The position numbers and the translations under genes were made by a program. The notes below the pieces were generated by a model. That model was not told the origin of the DNA, made no database searches, and saw only the letters and a program-made list of their open reading frames with translations. From an uncultured Jannaschia sp. (GTDB lineage: Bacteria; Pseudomonadota; Alphaproteobacteria; Rhodobacterales; Rhodobacteraceae), in assembly GCA_947494145.1 (NCBI GenBank), contig CANLTZ010000023.1:1-55418 (forward strand): a stretch of DNA of 55,418 nucleotides, given 5' to 3'. This document shows, piece by piece, positions 42,765 to 50,296 of this stretch; position 1 is the first letter of the stretch, and each line of letters opens with the position of its first letter.

Positions 42765-43550
42765 ATGAGCGGGTCGCGTCGTGGCCTGATCCTGGGCGGC
42801 CTCGCACTGGCCGGGGGCTACGCCGCTCTCGGCTATGGCGTCCCCGCGCTGCGGTCCCGCTGGACCGACATGGAGTTCAGCGCGCTAGACCGGCCTGCGG
42901 GGTTCCGCCGCATCGCGGGGGGCGAGACGAGCGCGGGCGCCTTCGATCCCTTCGTAGGGCTGGATGACGGTAGTAATGAGGCGCCCGAAGCGTTGCCGGT
43001 GGTCGACGTCGAGGCGAACCTTTGCGTCGCGCTCTTCTCCGGATGGTCGGAACAGGCGGACGTCGTCCCCATCGCGTCCTTCTCGGACTACAACTGCGCG
43101 ATCTGCCGGATCACCACCCGCCGCCTCGCCGGCCTGCGCGAGATCGCGGAGGGCACAGCCCAGGTCACGTGGCACGAGTTGCCGATCCTAGGGGAGACGT
43201 CCCTCCTGGCCGCCCGAGCCGCGCTCGCCGCGGACCGCCAAGGCGCCTATGCCGCGTTCCACGACCGCCTGCTGCGCAGCCCGTTCCAGCCCACGCCCGA
43301 GTACCTCCACGCGGTGGCGGCCGACCTGGGCCTCGACCGCGACCTCCTTCTTGCCGACATGAGCGGCGACGCGGTCTCCGAGCGCATCGCCCGCGGCCTA
43401 GCCTTGCGCGACGTCTTCGGTTTCCCCGGCACGCCCGCCATCGTCGTCGGCCGCACGGTGATCGAGGGGGACGTGGACGAACGCACCCTCGCGCGCCTCA
43501 TCGAAGCCGAGCGCGAAGCGGGCCCACCGCCGGGATGCCAATCCGCCTGA
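42765..43550 (+). CDS. DsbA-like thioredoxin-fold oxidoreductase
   Basis: 261 residues with an N-terminal membrane anchor or signal, then a DsbA domain with the active site NCAIC in ASFSDYNCAICRITT and the cis-Pro loop GFPGTPAIVVG. It acts on disulfides of periplasmic proteins. With the preceding glutaredoxin/MauE protein it closes the CsoR-controlled operon and may keep copper-site cysteines in order. Confidence 0.87.
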   Translation: MSGSRRGLILGGLALAGGYAALGYGVPALRSRWTDMEFSALDRPAGFRRIAGGETSAGAFDPFVGLDDGSNEAPEALPVVDVEANLCVALFSGWSEQADVVPIASFSDYNCAICRITTRRLAGLREIAEGTAQVTWHELPILGETSLLAARAALAADRQGAYAAFHDRLLRSPFQPTPEYLHAVAADLGLDRDLLLADMSGDAVSERIARGLALRDVFGFPGTPAIVVGRTVIEGDVDERTLARLIEAEREAGPPPGCQSA

Positions 43551-43647
43551 AGTGCCGGATGCCTGTTCAGGCGGGGAACGTTCTGATTGGCTATGCTTTC
43601 AGGGCGCTGCGAAGGACGGATCTAGTACTGAGAGAACGGAGGCTTTC

Positions 43648-44199
43648 ATGGCCAAGCAATACGCCACGATCGAGCCGCCGCTGCGCGATTTCATCGAACG
43701 CCAGCGCATCTTCTTCGTCGCTTCCGCCGCGCCCGGCGCACGCGTGAACGTGTCGCCGCGCCCGACCGACTACCTTCGCGTGATCGACGAGCGGACTGCA
43801 TGCTACCTCGACCGCACCGGTTCGGGCAACGAGACCATGGCGCACCTGCGTGCGGACGGACGGCTTACGTTCATGCTGTGCGCGTTCGAGGGCCCGCCGC
43901 GCATCCTTCGTCTCTACGGCACTGGACGCAGCGCGGCGCGGGGCTCGCGCGAGTACGCAAGCTTGCTCGCCGAACACTACGCCGCGGAGCCCTCCGGCGC
44001 GCGGCAGATCGTGGTGCTCGCCATTGATCTCGTTCAGACCTCGTGTGGTTACGGCGTGCCACTCTTCGACTACGAGGGGGAGCGCGACGCAATGGACCGC
44101 TGGACGGACGCCAAGGTCGCGGCGGGCGAAATTGATGTCTACCAGCGCGAGAAGAACGCCCAGAGCATCGATGGGCTGCCGACAGGAATGTTCGACTAG
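43648..44199 (+). CDS. Pyridoxamine 5'-phosphate oxidase family protein
   Basis: 183 residues with the split-barrel flavin-binding fold (RQRIFFVASAAPGARVNVSPR, then RLTFMLCAFEGPPRILRLYGTG). The start at 43648 follows AACGGAGG. The substrate is not evident. It lies before a MOSC gene, and the two may act on small oxidised or sulfur compounds together. Confidence 0.85.
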   Translation: MAKQYATIEPPLRDFIERQRIFFVASAAPGARVNVSPRPTDYLRVIDERTACYLDRTGSGNETMAHLRADGRLTFMLCAFEGPPRILRLYGTGRSAARGSREYASLLAEHYAAEPSGARQIVVLAIDLVQTSCGYGVPLFDYEGERDAMDRWTDAKVAAGEIDVYQREKNAQSIDGLPTGMFD

Positions 44200-44234
44200 G
44201 CAGAGAGCAGGGGATTGAATGAGGAGAAGACGGA

Positions 44235-44840
44235 ATGGGAACGATCGATCCCGATAAGCATCACGGGGGCGAATCCTTCACTCGCGAGAATGAGGCAGCT
44301 TTAGGGACCGTCGTCGCGACGGCTTTTCATAAGTCGCATAGCTTCTCCAAGCCGGTGCAAGACGCTATCGAGCTGACGGCTGGGATGGGCGTCGTCGGCG
44401 ATGCGCATTTCGGTGCGACGGTACGGCACCGTAGTCGCGTAGCTGCCGATCCCGACCAGCCCAATCTGCGGCAGGTCCACCTCATTCACGAAGAGCTTCA
44501 CGATGAACTGCGTTCGAAGGGGTTCGACGTTGCACCGGGCGTGATGGGGGAGAACGTCACCACACGGGGCGTGAACCTTCTCGCCCTACCGGTGGGCACG
44601 GTCCTGCGACTCGGACGCGAGGCGGTGGTGGTGCTCACGGGCCTGCGAAATCCCTGCAAACAACTCAACGATTACCAAGACGGGTTGATGAACGCGGTGC
44701 TTGACCGCACGCCCGACGGCAACCTTGTTCGCAAGGCCGGGGTGATGGCGGTCGTTGTCGGATCAGGCACCGTTCGCCCTGGAGACGATATCGCGGTTGC
44801 TCTGCCACCCGAGCCGCAGCAAGCGCTCGAGCGCGTCTGA
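44235..44840 (+). CDS. MOSC-domain protein
   Basis: 201 residues with the MOSC core: ELTAGMGVVGDAHFG, RQVHLIHEEL, APGVMGENVTTRGVNLLALPVG and the conserved Cys in LRNPCKQL. MOSC proteins handle molybdenum cofactor or bind sulfur for reductive detoxification; the YiiM type acts on N-hydroxylated compounds. Confidence 0.87.
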   Translation: MGTIDPDKHHGGESFTRENEAALGTVVATAFHKSHSFSKPVQDAIELTAGMGVVGDAHFGATVRHRSRVAADPDQPNLRQVHLIHEELHDELRSKGFDVAPGVMGENVTTRGVNLLALPVGTVLRLGREAVVVLTGLRNPCKQLNDYQDGLMNAVLDRTPDGNLVRKAGVMAVVVGSGTVRPGDDIAVALPPEPQQALERV

Positions 44841-45038
44841 AGATCAGCGTCAGCTGGCAGAACGTCCCGCCGAGCATGCCCGCGCGACGACTGGGATCCG
44901 TTTCGGGAGGGTCGGTCAGAGCCACGTCAAGCGATGAGACCCGTAAAGAACGGTGCCGAGCCGCCTCCGATGTGCACCCATCAGCTACTGACGGTGATTT
45001 TGCGTCCTTTCGCCCAAGCAGCCCGTCGATTTTTATCG

Positions 45039-46061
45039 TCATGCATGTGCCAAGATCACACTCGCGAGCATAAGGCTGGCTGCAATGACGAGCCGGGACA
45101 TCGCCCCCCAAGTCCGGCGGGTATCACGTTTGTAGAAAGCTTCTGATACGGCGAGCCAGTAGCCAGCGAGGAATGAGACTGTTCCGGAGGTGACCATGGC
45201 GAAGCCCGAGAACCACGTCGTGATCTGTCTGAAGTGATCCAGCTGATCCGTAGCGAACAGCGCTACCGCTATCGTGCAGGTCATTCCGACAAGCAGTCCG
45301 CTTCCCATCGAGAACGTAACGCGAAGGCTGGTCGGCATGGGATACCGAGACCGAGATCGAGTAGCGTAGCCCAGGACGATCGACGATCCAGCATGAAGCA
45401 TAGGCAGCCCGATGCGCAGTGGCTCGTAGCCAATGCTCAACAAGAGCAGGACATAAAGCCCAACCACAGCCGCCGTCTGCATTGCAGTGTAAAGTAGCCA
45501 GAGTCGAATCTCTTCGACGTAGCCCGGTAAGCGTTTCACACGGGTCGACTTCGACGCGGCGTCCGCCACGCCTTCCTTATTGGAACCCACGTGACCGGAA
45601 CTTGTTCGCGCCTGCTTTTCCAGACCGGGTACAGGATCGTCGGCGATGTCGACTGGTTCGGGCTCCTCGAGGAGGATTTCGTCGGCTCTGAGACCGAGTA
45701 TGTTCGCCATCGCAAAGACTCGGGCGAAGGACACTGTCCTGTCGCCCCCTCTGCGTGTCGCCTGAACGGTCGATTGGCCAAAGCTATATGGGATCCGTCC
45801 TCGCTTCTTCAGCTGGACGGAGAGAGCGGCCAGCGCGTCATCCGAAAGTTCTCCTTTGCAGGCATCAAGCTTTTCTGCGTTCACGTGCACTCCATCACGT
45901 GGGCCATATCTGTAGCCCAGAGAACGGAAGTAGGCCGACCATCGACCATGATCCCACGCCGAGGTGTCGTCCTCCGGCAATTCCGGCATGTCGCCGTTGG
46001 GTCTGACATCTTGGATCTCTGGAGTTTCGATCGGTGGCATCAGGCCCAAACCGACTGGCAC
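45039..46061 (-). CDS. HTH-like domain fused to a polytopic membrane domain
   Basis: 340 residues. Residues about 80-130 look like a Cro/XRE-type segment (SYGQSTVQ-like region then VSFARVFAMANILGLRADEILLEEP, similar to the end of XRE domains). After a linker, five hydrophobic helices follow (LLYTAMQTAAVVGLYVLLLLSIG to RLVIAASLMLASVILAHA). A DNA-binding domain tied to membrane helices suggests a membrane-bound regulator or sensor. No known family was recognised and the HTH reading is tentative. Confidence 0.6.
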   Translation of the reverse strand: MPVGLGLMPPIETPEIQDVRPNGDMPELPEDDTSAWDHGRWSAYFRSLGYRYGPRDGVHVNAEKLDACKGELSDDALAALSVQLKKRGRIPYSFGQSTVQATRRGGDRTVSFARVFAMANILGLRADEILLEEPEPVDIADDPVPGLEKQARTSSGHVGSNKEGVADAASKSTRVKRLPGYVEEIRLWLLYTAMQTAAVVGLYVLLLLSIGYEPLRIGLPMLHAGSSIVLGYATRSRSRYPMPTSLRVTFSMGSGLLVGMTCTIAVALFATDQLDHFRQITTWFSGFAMVTSGTVSFLAGYWLAVSEAFYKRDTRRTWGAMSRLVIAASLMLASVILAHA

Positions 46062-46170
46062 CTGCCATGTCGAAGCCTGGCACTTGCCACCTCAAGCATT
46101 TGTATTCATTGAGCTATGGCCCCAAGGTCTGACCAGGCGCTCTTCGCCAAATGCAACTGGAGATCGACAA

Positions 46171-46302
46171 ATGACTCATATTCGCTCGCTTACCTTCGCT
46201 CTGTGCGCCGCGGCTTCGCTCGCGACCACCCTGCCGGCTCATGCGATTGTCATGGGCGACGATGGCTGCGGCTGCGATCCCACGGTCTGCGACTTGCGCT
46301 GA
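46171..46302 (+). CDS. 43-residue exported Cys-rich peptide
   Basis: Signal peptide (LTFALCAAASLATTLPAHA) followed by only about 18 residues containing CGC and a further Cys (GDDGCGCDPTVCDLR). A ribosome-binding site (CTGGAGA) precedes it. First of three small exported peptides in a row; function unknown, metal binding or a short secreted signal are possible. Confidence 0.6.
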   Translation: MTHIRSLTFALCAAASLATTLPAHAIVMGDDGCGCDPTVCDLR

Positions 46303-46327
46303 TCGGCACCTCAATAAGGAGAACACC

Positions 46328-46453
46328 ATGACCAAAATCGCTCTGATCACCTTCTTCGCTATCGCTTCACCCGTGGCAGCCACCGCAGCCACCCTCTCGA
46401 TCACCGGAAGCAGCGACGGCACCGTGTCCGCTACGGTGACCATCAAGCTTTAA
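46328..46453 (+). CDS. 41-residue exported peptide
   Basis: Starts after a strong site (AATAAGGAGAACACC). Signal peptide (KIALITFFAIASPVAATA), then a mature part of about 20 residues rich in Ser/Thr/Val that could form a beta hairpin (LSITGSSDGTVSATVTIKL). It lies 25 bp after the previous peptide gene. Confidence 0.6.
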   Translation: MTKIALITFFAIASPVAATAATLSITGSSDGTVSATVTIKL

Positions 46454-46521
46454 CGAACGACCATGCCTGCGGCGGAACCTAATCCGTCGCAGGTTCGCAT
46501 ATACACATGAAGGAAAATATC

Positions 46522-46776
46522 ATGCTTTCGACCGACAACAAGCGTTCCGTGATCCTCGGCTTGGCGTTGGGCCTCCTGCCAGTTTCGGCGTCCGCGATGC
46601 CCGGCTCTTTCCCCTGGGGACCCGACTGCCCGGGCCCGGTATATCAATCAGCATCTCTTCCGGATTGTGAGATGCTCCCTGACTGTGACCCCTCATCCAT
46701 CAACGCGATCCTCGGTCTCTCGGGAACAGACTGCTTCTTGACAGTCGGAGGCTGCACCGGAGTCGAATACCGCTAA
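46522..46776 (+). CDS. 84-residue exported Cys-rich protein
   Basis: The Met at 46522 has the site GAAGGAAAAT in front; an upstream Met at 46507 overlaps that site and is less likely. Signal peptide (SVILGLALGLLPVSASA), mature part with six cysteines in two groups (PDCPGP, LPDCEMLPDCDP; TDCFLTVGGC). Third gene of the small-peptide group, followed by a hairpin at 46787. Confidence 0.6.
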   Translation: MLSTDNKRSVILGLALGLLPVSASAMPGSFPWGPDCPGPVYQSASLPDCEMLPDCDPSSINAILGLSGTDCFLTVGGCTGVEYR

Positions 46777-46786
46777 GCTTGCCTTT

Positions 46787-46814
46787 GGGGAGGCGGCGAT
46801 CAGAACGTCTCCCC
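46787..46814. terminator. Terminator-like hairpin after small-peptide genes
   Basis: GGGGAGGCG and CGTCTCCCC pair over nine positions, with one G·T, around a ten-base loop. It separates the plus-strand peptide genes from the convergent minus-strand leading-region genes. Confidence 0.5.
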
Positions 46815-46842
46815 TGAGTATACCGTGTCGGAGCCTTTGGTC

Positions 46843-47373
46843 TCAGCCGGATGGTCCGTTCTTCTTCCGTGAGATGACGCCGTCGGGGAAGATCCCATCG
46901 AATTGCTCTGATGTGCGTCGCGTCATTTGGCGGCCATCCGCATCGACAGTGACTTCAAGGTCGTCTGAAACTCGGATGAAGGATCCATCGCCTTCCAGGT
47001 AGGTGGTGCTGTCGGCGGTGCGGCGGGTGACGCCGCCATCGTCACCGATCTCGATCCAGACATCGCCGACCAGCACGCGGACCTGGCCGTCATCGAGCTC
47101 GACACCTGACCACCCGGCGTTGCTGTTGCGCCGGGCGATGATCCGATCGGACCGGAGCTTCAGCTGAACGCTGTCTTCATCGCTATGGCCCTTCACATCG
47201 ATGAACGTCTCTTGATCGGGCGACCGACCGCGCAGATAGGCGATGCCGCCTTTGGGCGGCCAAAGGCGCGGCACCGCCCGCGTGGAGCGATCTCGGTCGC
47301 GTTTGAAAGCGATGAGCAGCTGTGCCGATTTCCAAATGCGGCGGGCCGTGGAGGGAAGATCCTGTTGGGTCAT
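46843..47373 (-). CDS. Hypothetical protein, leading region
   Basis: 176 residues from the Met at 47373 (MTQQDLPSTARRIWKSAQLLIAF). The second half is a regular series of short beta-like repeats with Asp/Gly turns (GVELDDGQVRVLVGDVWIEIGDDGG, then TTYLEGDGSFIRVSDDLEVTVDADG), suggesting a beta-solenoid or beta-sheet stack. No family recognised. Confidence 0.65.
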   Translation of the reverse strand: MTQQDLPSTARRIWKSAQLLIAFKRDRDRSTRAVPRLWPPKGGIAYLRGRSPDQETFIDVKGHSDEDSVQLKLRSDRIIARRNSNAGWSGVELDDGQVRVLVGDVWIEIGDDGGVTRRTADSTTYLEGDGSFIRVSDDLEVTVDADGRQMTRRTSEQFDGIFPDGVISRKKNGPSG

Positions 47374-47560
47374 GGTCGGTCCTTTGCAGGGGCGAGCCCA
47401 GAGGGGACGAAAACGGGCAGGGTCGGATCGGAGGATCGCGGCTGCGAACACGCGGCGGCCGCGCAGCGGTCGAACGGCCCCGCCGGGGGCCGTTTGGCGT
47501 CCGTTTCGGACGCCTGGGGCCGCGGGAGGGGCGGCCCGTAGGCCGCCCCGAAGGGGCGCG

Positions 47561-47770
47561 TCACTCCTGGACGTCGTCCTCGTCGTCCTTGGGCTTGGGG
47601 ATGAAGCCGACCATTTCGGTGGCGCCCACGGGGAAGTCGAGCTTGACGGAGAGGACCTTGGAGCCGTCCTCGCGGGTGTTCTCGAAGATGGTGCCGACAC
47701 GCTGGTAGCGGGTCTTCTCTTCGCCGTTGGACTTGAAGGTGACGGGAACGGTGAGGTTGTAGCGGGTCAT
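47561..47770 (-). CDS. DUF736-like small protein, leading region
   Basis: 69 residues (MTRYNLTVPVTFKSNGEEK ... GFIPKPKDDEDDVQE), a small beta-rich protein with an acidic tail, similar in plan to plasmid DUF736 proteins. A strong site (CAAGGAGACCACGAC) precedes the ATG. Its leader holds structured element family 1, copy 2, 58 bp upstream, just as in the gene at 31798. Confidence 0.65.
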   Translation of the reverse strand: MTRYNLTVPVTFKSNGEEKTRYQRVGTIFENTREDGSKVLSVKLDFPVGATEMVGFIPKPKDDEDDVQE

Positions 47771-47826
47771 GTCGTGGTCTCCTTGTTTCGACGGGGATAA
47801 TGAGGCGGATCGAATGAGGGAGGGCC

Positions 47827-47915
47827 GCAAGTGCGAATGCGGAGGGTTCGCGCCCTTGGGCGTGGAAACCGTCTTCGTGCTTGCCGAGCCGTTGGCGAGG
47901 GGACGGCCTGACCGG
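47827..47915 (+). other. Structured element, family 1, copy 2
   Basis: The same three stems as at 32011: outer GCAAGTGCGAA/TTCGTGCTTGC (47827-47837 with 47874-47884), middle GGTT/AACC (47845-47848 with 47867-47870), inner CGCGCCC/GGGCGTG (47849-47855 with 47858-47864). The middle stem changes C-G to T-A, the inner stem C-G to G-C, and the outer stem T-A to G-C relative to copy 1. G·T pairs are kept, so the fold belongs to the plus strand. The remaining 280 bp up to the nuclease gene hold nothing recognised. Confidence 0.7.
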
Positions 47916-48193
47916 CGATCCGCCAGACCCGTCAATGAGAAACAAGGAGGCTATGGCCTGACCCGTGTCCGCCACACCCTCCGTTCCCCCTGTCCAATGG
48001 TGAAGGGGAGACCTGCTGGGTTCGTCAGCCCCATTCGAGAAAAGAACGCGGATGGCATGGTCTGTCTGAAAGGTGGCTTGCACCGGGTCCACGATGTAGG
48101 CCTGCGCTCCGCTGCCTGACGACGCGTGGAGGCTAGGGCAGTGTGCCTTCGGCGCGGCCTGCGGGCTGGCACCGCCGATATCCACAGCGCCCG

Positions 48194-48661
48194 TCATGGT
48201 CGGCAATATCCCGGCAGGTCGTAAATCCGTGACAGGTCCGAACCTTGCGCCTTGGCCTGGCGCTCCACCTCGGCATAGCGTCCCTGGGAATAGCGCGGGC
48301 AATCCCGCGCATGGCCTTGTGCGACCAAGACTTCACCAACGTCTTGGCCATCGACATAGCAAATGCCGACCGGTCGATTGGACGATGCCGTCGTGCCATC
48401 GAGCTCGCACAGGACGGGTCGACCCCCGATCAGGCGGGCAAGGGCATCGCGGGCGGCTCGCCCGCCTGGATGGTTCCCGCCTGCGCCGCCCCATTCGGGG
48501 GCGGCGATCCCCTGCAAGCGAACCTCCACATCCCCGAAGGTGATCCCGTCACCATCCACCACTTCGCCACGCCCGGTGAGGACCGCCGCGACATCTACTT
48601 GGATTGGGGGTGGGACAGGCGCGATATCCGCCGTTGCTGCGAACAGAAGCGACCAGATCAT
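48194..48661 (-). CDS. Staphylococcal-nuclease-like exported nuclease
   Basis: 155 residues: short signal (MIWSLLFAATADIA) and an SNase-type fold with VVDGDGITFGDVEVRLQGIAAPE and GRAARDALARLIGGRPV, then VLVAQGHARDCPRYS. The DGDTxxxxxxxxRLxGIDAPE pattern is recognisable, with Ile for Thr and Ala for Asp. The latter change may affect metal binding. The start overlaps the stop of the TSCPD-like gene. Confidence 0.8.
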   Translation of the reverse strand: MIWSLLFAATADIAPVPPPIQVDVAAVLTGRGEVVDGDGITFGDVEVRLQGIAAPEWGGAGGNHPGGRAARDALARLIGGRPVLCELDGTTASSNRPVGICYVDGQDVGEVLVAQGHARDCPRYSQGRYAEVERQAKAQGSDLSRIYDLPGYCRP

Positions 48662-49092
48662 TCGTCCTGTTCTCCCTGATCGGCTGATGCCCAGGCCGGG
48701 GGATGGGCCAACTCGGCAGCAATCGTTCCGGCAAGCGATCCGAAAACCGGATCGCCGACCGGGGCGGCCACGGGTTCGCCCGTGGCCAAGTCGTCGGGGT
48801 CGTTCCGGGTGGACATCGAGGACGCGATCCGCGCGGGCGATATGCCGTGCTGCAAGAGGAGGGAAATCAGCACGCAGGCATCCTGGACCGTGAACTCCAT
48901 GTCGGAGCCCGATTTGAACCCTTCGGAATAGAAGACCTCCATGGGTCGCATCGGATCGTCTGCGGCATAGCCGACGCTGACCAGGATGCGCGTCGTTGAT
49001 CCATCGGGGCGGATATGGGCGACGCGCCGGGTTTCCGTCAGGCGACGCTCGGGCAGGCGATGTCGTGGCGAAAGGGGATCGGGCGCGTTCAT
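48658..49092 (-). CDS. TSCPD-domain-like protein
   Basis: 144 residues from the Met at 49092, four bases inside the end of the PIN-toxin gene. The central part (TTRILVSVGYAADDPMRPMEVFYSEGFKSGSDMEFTVQDACVLISLLLQHG) resembles TSCPD domains found in ribonucleotide reductases and in stand-alone plasmid or phage proteins. The cysteines of the usual C-terminal zinc site are not seen. Confidence 0.6.
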   Translation of the reverse strand: MNAPDPLSPRHRLPERRLTETRRVAHIRPDGSTTRILVSVGYAADDPMRPMEVFYSEGFKSGSDMEFTVQDACVLISLLLQHGISPARIASSMSTRNDPDDLATGEPVAAPVGDPVFGSLAGTIAAELAHPPAWASADQGEQDE

Positions 49093-49514
49093 GGATCGCT
49101 CTCCCATGGATTGATGACATCGCATCCCATGGCCAGGAACGGCGACGTGTCGCGGGTGGCGACAGGGTAGCCATGGACGAGGGCGATGCCCGCGATCATG
49201 CCATCCATGACGCTGACGGCGTGTCCGGCAGCGCGAGCAGCATCGAGGCCCACGGCATAGCGCTCGGCCGCAACGCCATCGAGCGGCAGAACCCTATCAT
49301 GGATGAGGGCGGCCAGCGTTCGATCCATGCGCGCAGCAAGGTCCTGGCGGCGTCGAGAGTCTTTGACGACGGCGACGCCGCCGCGCAGCTCCGCCACGTT
49401 GATCGCCGTGACATGCAGCGTCGGGATGGCCTGCCGATTGAGCCAGTCTCGCACCGTAGGGTTGCGATCCGGTTTCATCGCCTCCGAGACGACGTTGGTG
49501 TCGAGAATGAGCAT
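49089..49514 (-). CDS. FitB/VapC-type PIN-domain toxin
   Basis: 141 residues with the PIN-domain acidic residues: Asp in MLILDTNVVSE, Glu in NVAELRGG, Asp in SVMDGMIAGIA and in PVATRDTSPF. These RNases cleave tRNA or other RNA unless bound by the antitoxin encoded just upstream. Confidence 0.9.
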   Translation of the reverse strand: MLILDTNVVSEAMKPDRNPTVRDWLNRQAIPTLHVTAINVAELRGGVAVVKDSRRRQDLAARMDRTLAALIHDRVLPLDGVAAERYAVGLDAARAAGHAVSVMDGMIAGIALVHGYPVATRDTSPFLAMGCDVINPWESDP

Positions 49515-49517
49515 AAG

Positions 49518-49772
49518 TCAGGATGCATCGAGCGGTTGTGGCATCTGATGGTCACGGACGAAGTCCAAGTCATCGGTCTCGGCATCGTCCCAGATATCCC
49601 AAAGCAGGTCTCCCGCCTTGAGGGTGCTTCTGACCGATGGCGTCTCGCCAGAGACGGCATCGGTCAGGATACGGCGCATCTCTGCTTCGGTGCTGCGGCC
49701 CGATGCCTTGGCACGCGCCTTGATGGCGCGATGCACTTCATCGGGAACTTGGCGGATGTGGACGTTGGCCAT
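49518..49772 (-). CDS. FitA-like ribbon-helix-helix antitoxin
   Basis: 84 residues with an N-terminal ribbon-helix-helix (MANVHIRQVPDEVHRAIKARAKASGRSTEAEMRRILTDAV) and a C-terminal toxin-binding tail. It lies three bases before the PIN toxin. The pair should stabilise the plasmid and regulate itself. Confidence 0.88.
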   Translation of the reverse strand: MANVHIRQVPDEVHRAIKARAKASGRSTEAEMRRILTDAVSGETPSVRSTLKAGDLLWDIWDDAETDDLDFVRDHQMPQPLDAS

Positions 49773-49838
49773 GGGGATCTTCCTAAAACGCTGGAATGAT
49801 AGCATGATAGCATTTAGCTATGTAACTCTCAAGTCAGA

Positions 49839-50120
49839 TCACGATACGTTCTCGAACATGGCGGTGTTAAACCGTCCTTCGCGAAGCACCACGTGGCTGC
49901 GCCGGCGCCCGACTTCGGTGGCTAGGACGATATAGCACGCTCCCAACGTGAGCGTTTGGCAGGCGTCTTCGATATCCTGGCGGGAGCCTCCAATCCCCGT
50001 GAATTGGACGATCTGCCCCCGGCGTGTCGTCAGCGCCATGGATTTCGGCAATGCGGCGATCTGTCGGCTAAGCGCATCGCCCGGCTTACGAGACCCGGGC
50101 GCGTCGTTATTGCTGGTCAT
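49839..50120 (-). CDS. Hypothetical protein, leading region
   Basis: 93 residues from the Met at 50120 (MTSNNDAPGSRKPGDALSRQIAALPKSM), a disordered start followed by a small alpha/beta domain (MALTTRRGQIVQFTGIGGSRQDIEDACQTLTLGACYIVLATEVG). Upstream are GC hairpins near 50160-50205 (for example TTTTCCTCG/CGAGGAAAA). No family recognised. Confidence 0.55.
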   Translation of the reverse strand: MTSNNDAPGSRKPGDALSRQIAALPKSMALTTRRGQIVQFTGIGGSRQDIEDACQTLTLGACYIVLATEVGRRRSHVVLREGRFNTAMFENVS

Positions 50121-50296
50121 GCTGGTCCCTTCTTGAACGCGTGAAATGAGGGGAAAAGCGGCCCCGCCGAAGCGGGGCCTAGTGTTTTCCTCGCCACGAG
50201 GAAAAGGGAGGGACGGGGAAGAGGACGTCCCGTTGTCCCAGTAAAGGCCGGGAACGGGGCCGATTGCCAGCCCGGAAGATGCGCCAGCTTCCCGTC

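Noticed and set aside
40474-42766. Long minus-strand frames of 511 and 313 residues
   Set aside because: They are antisense to well-supported copper genes and have His/Arg/Asp-rich shadow composition.
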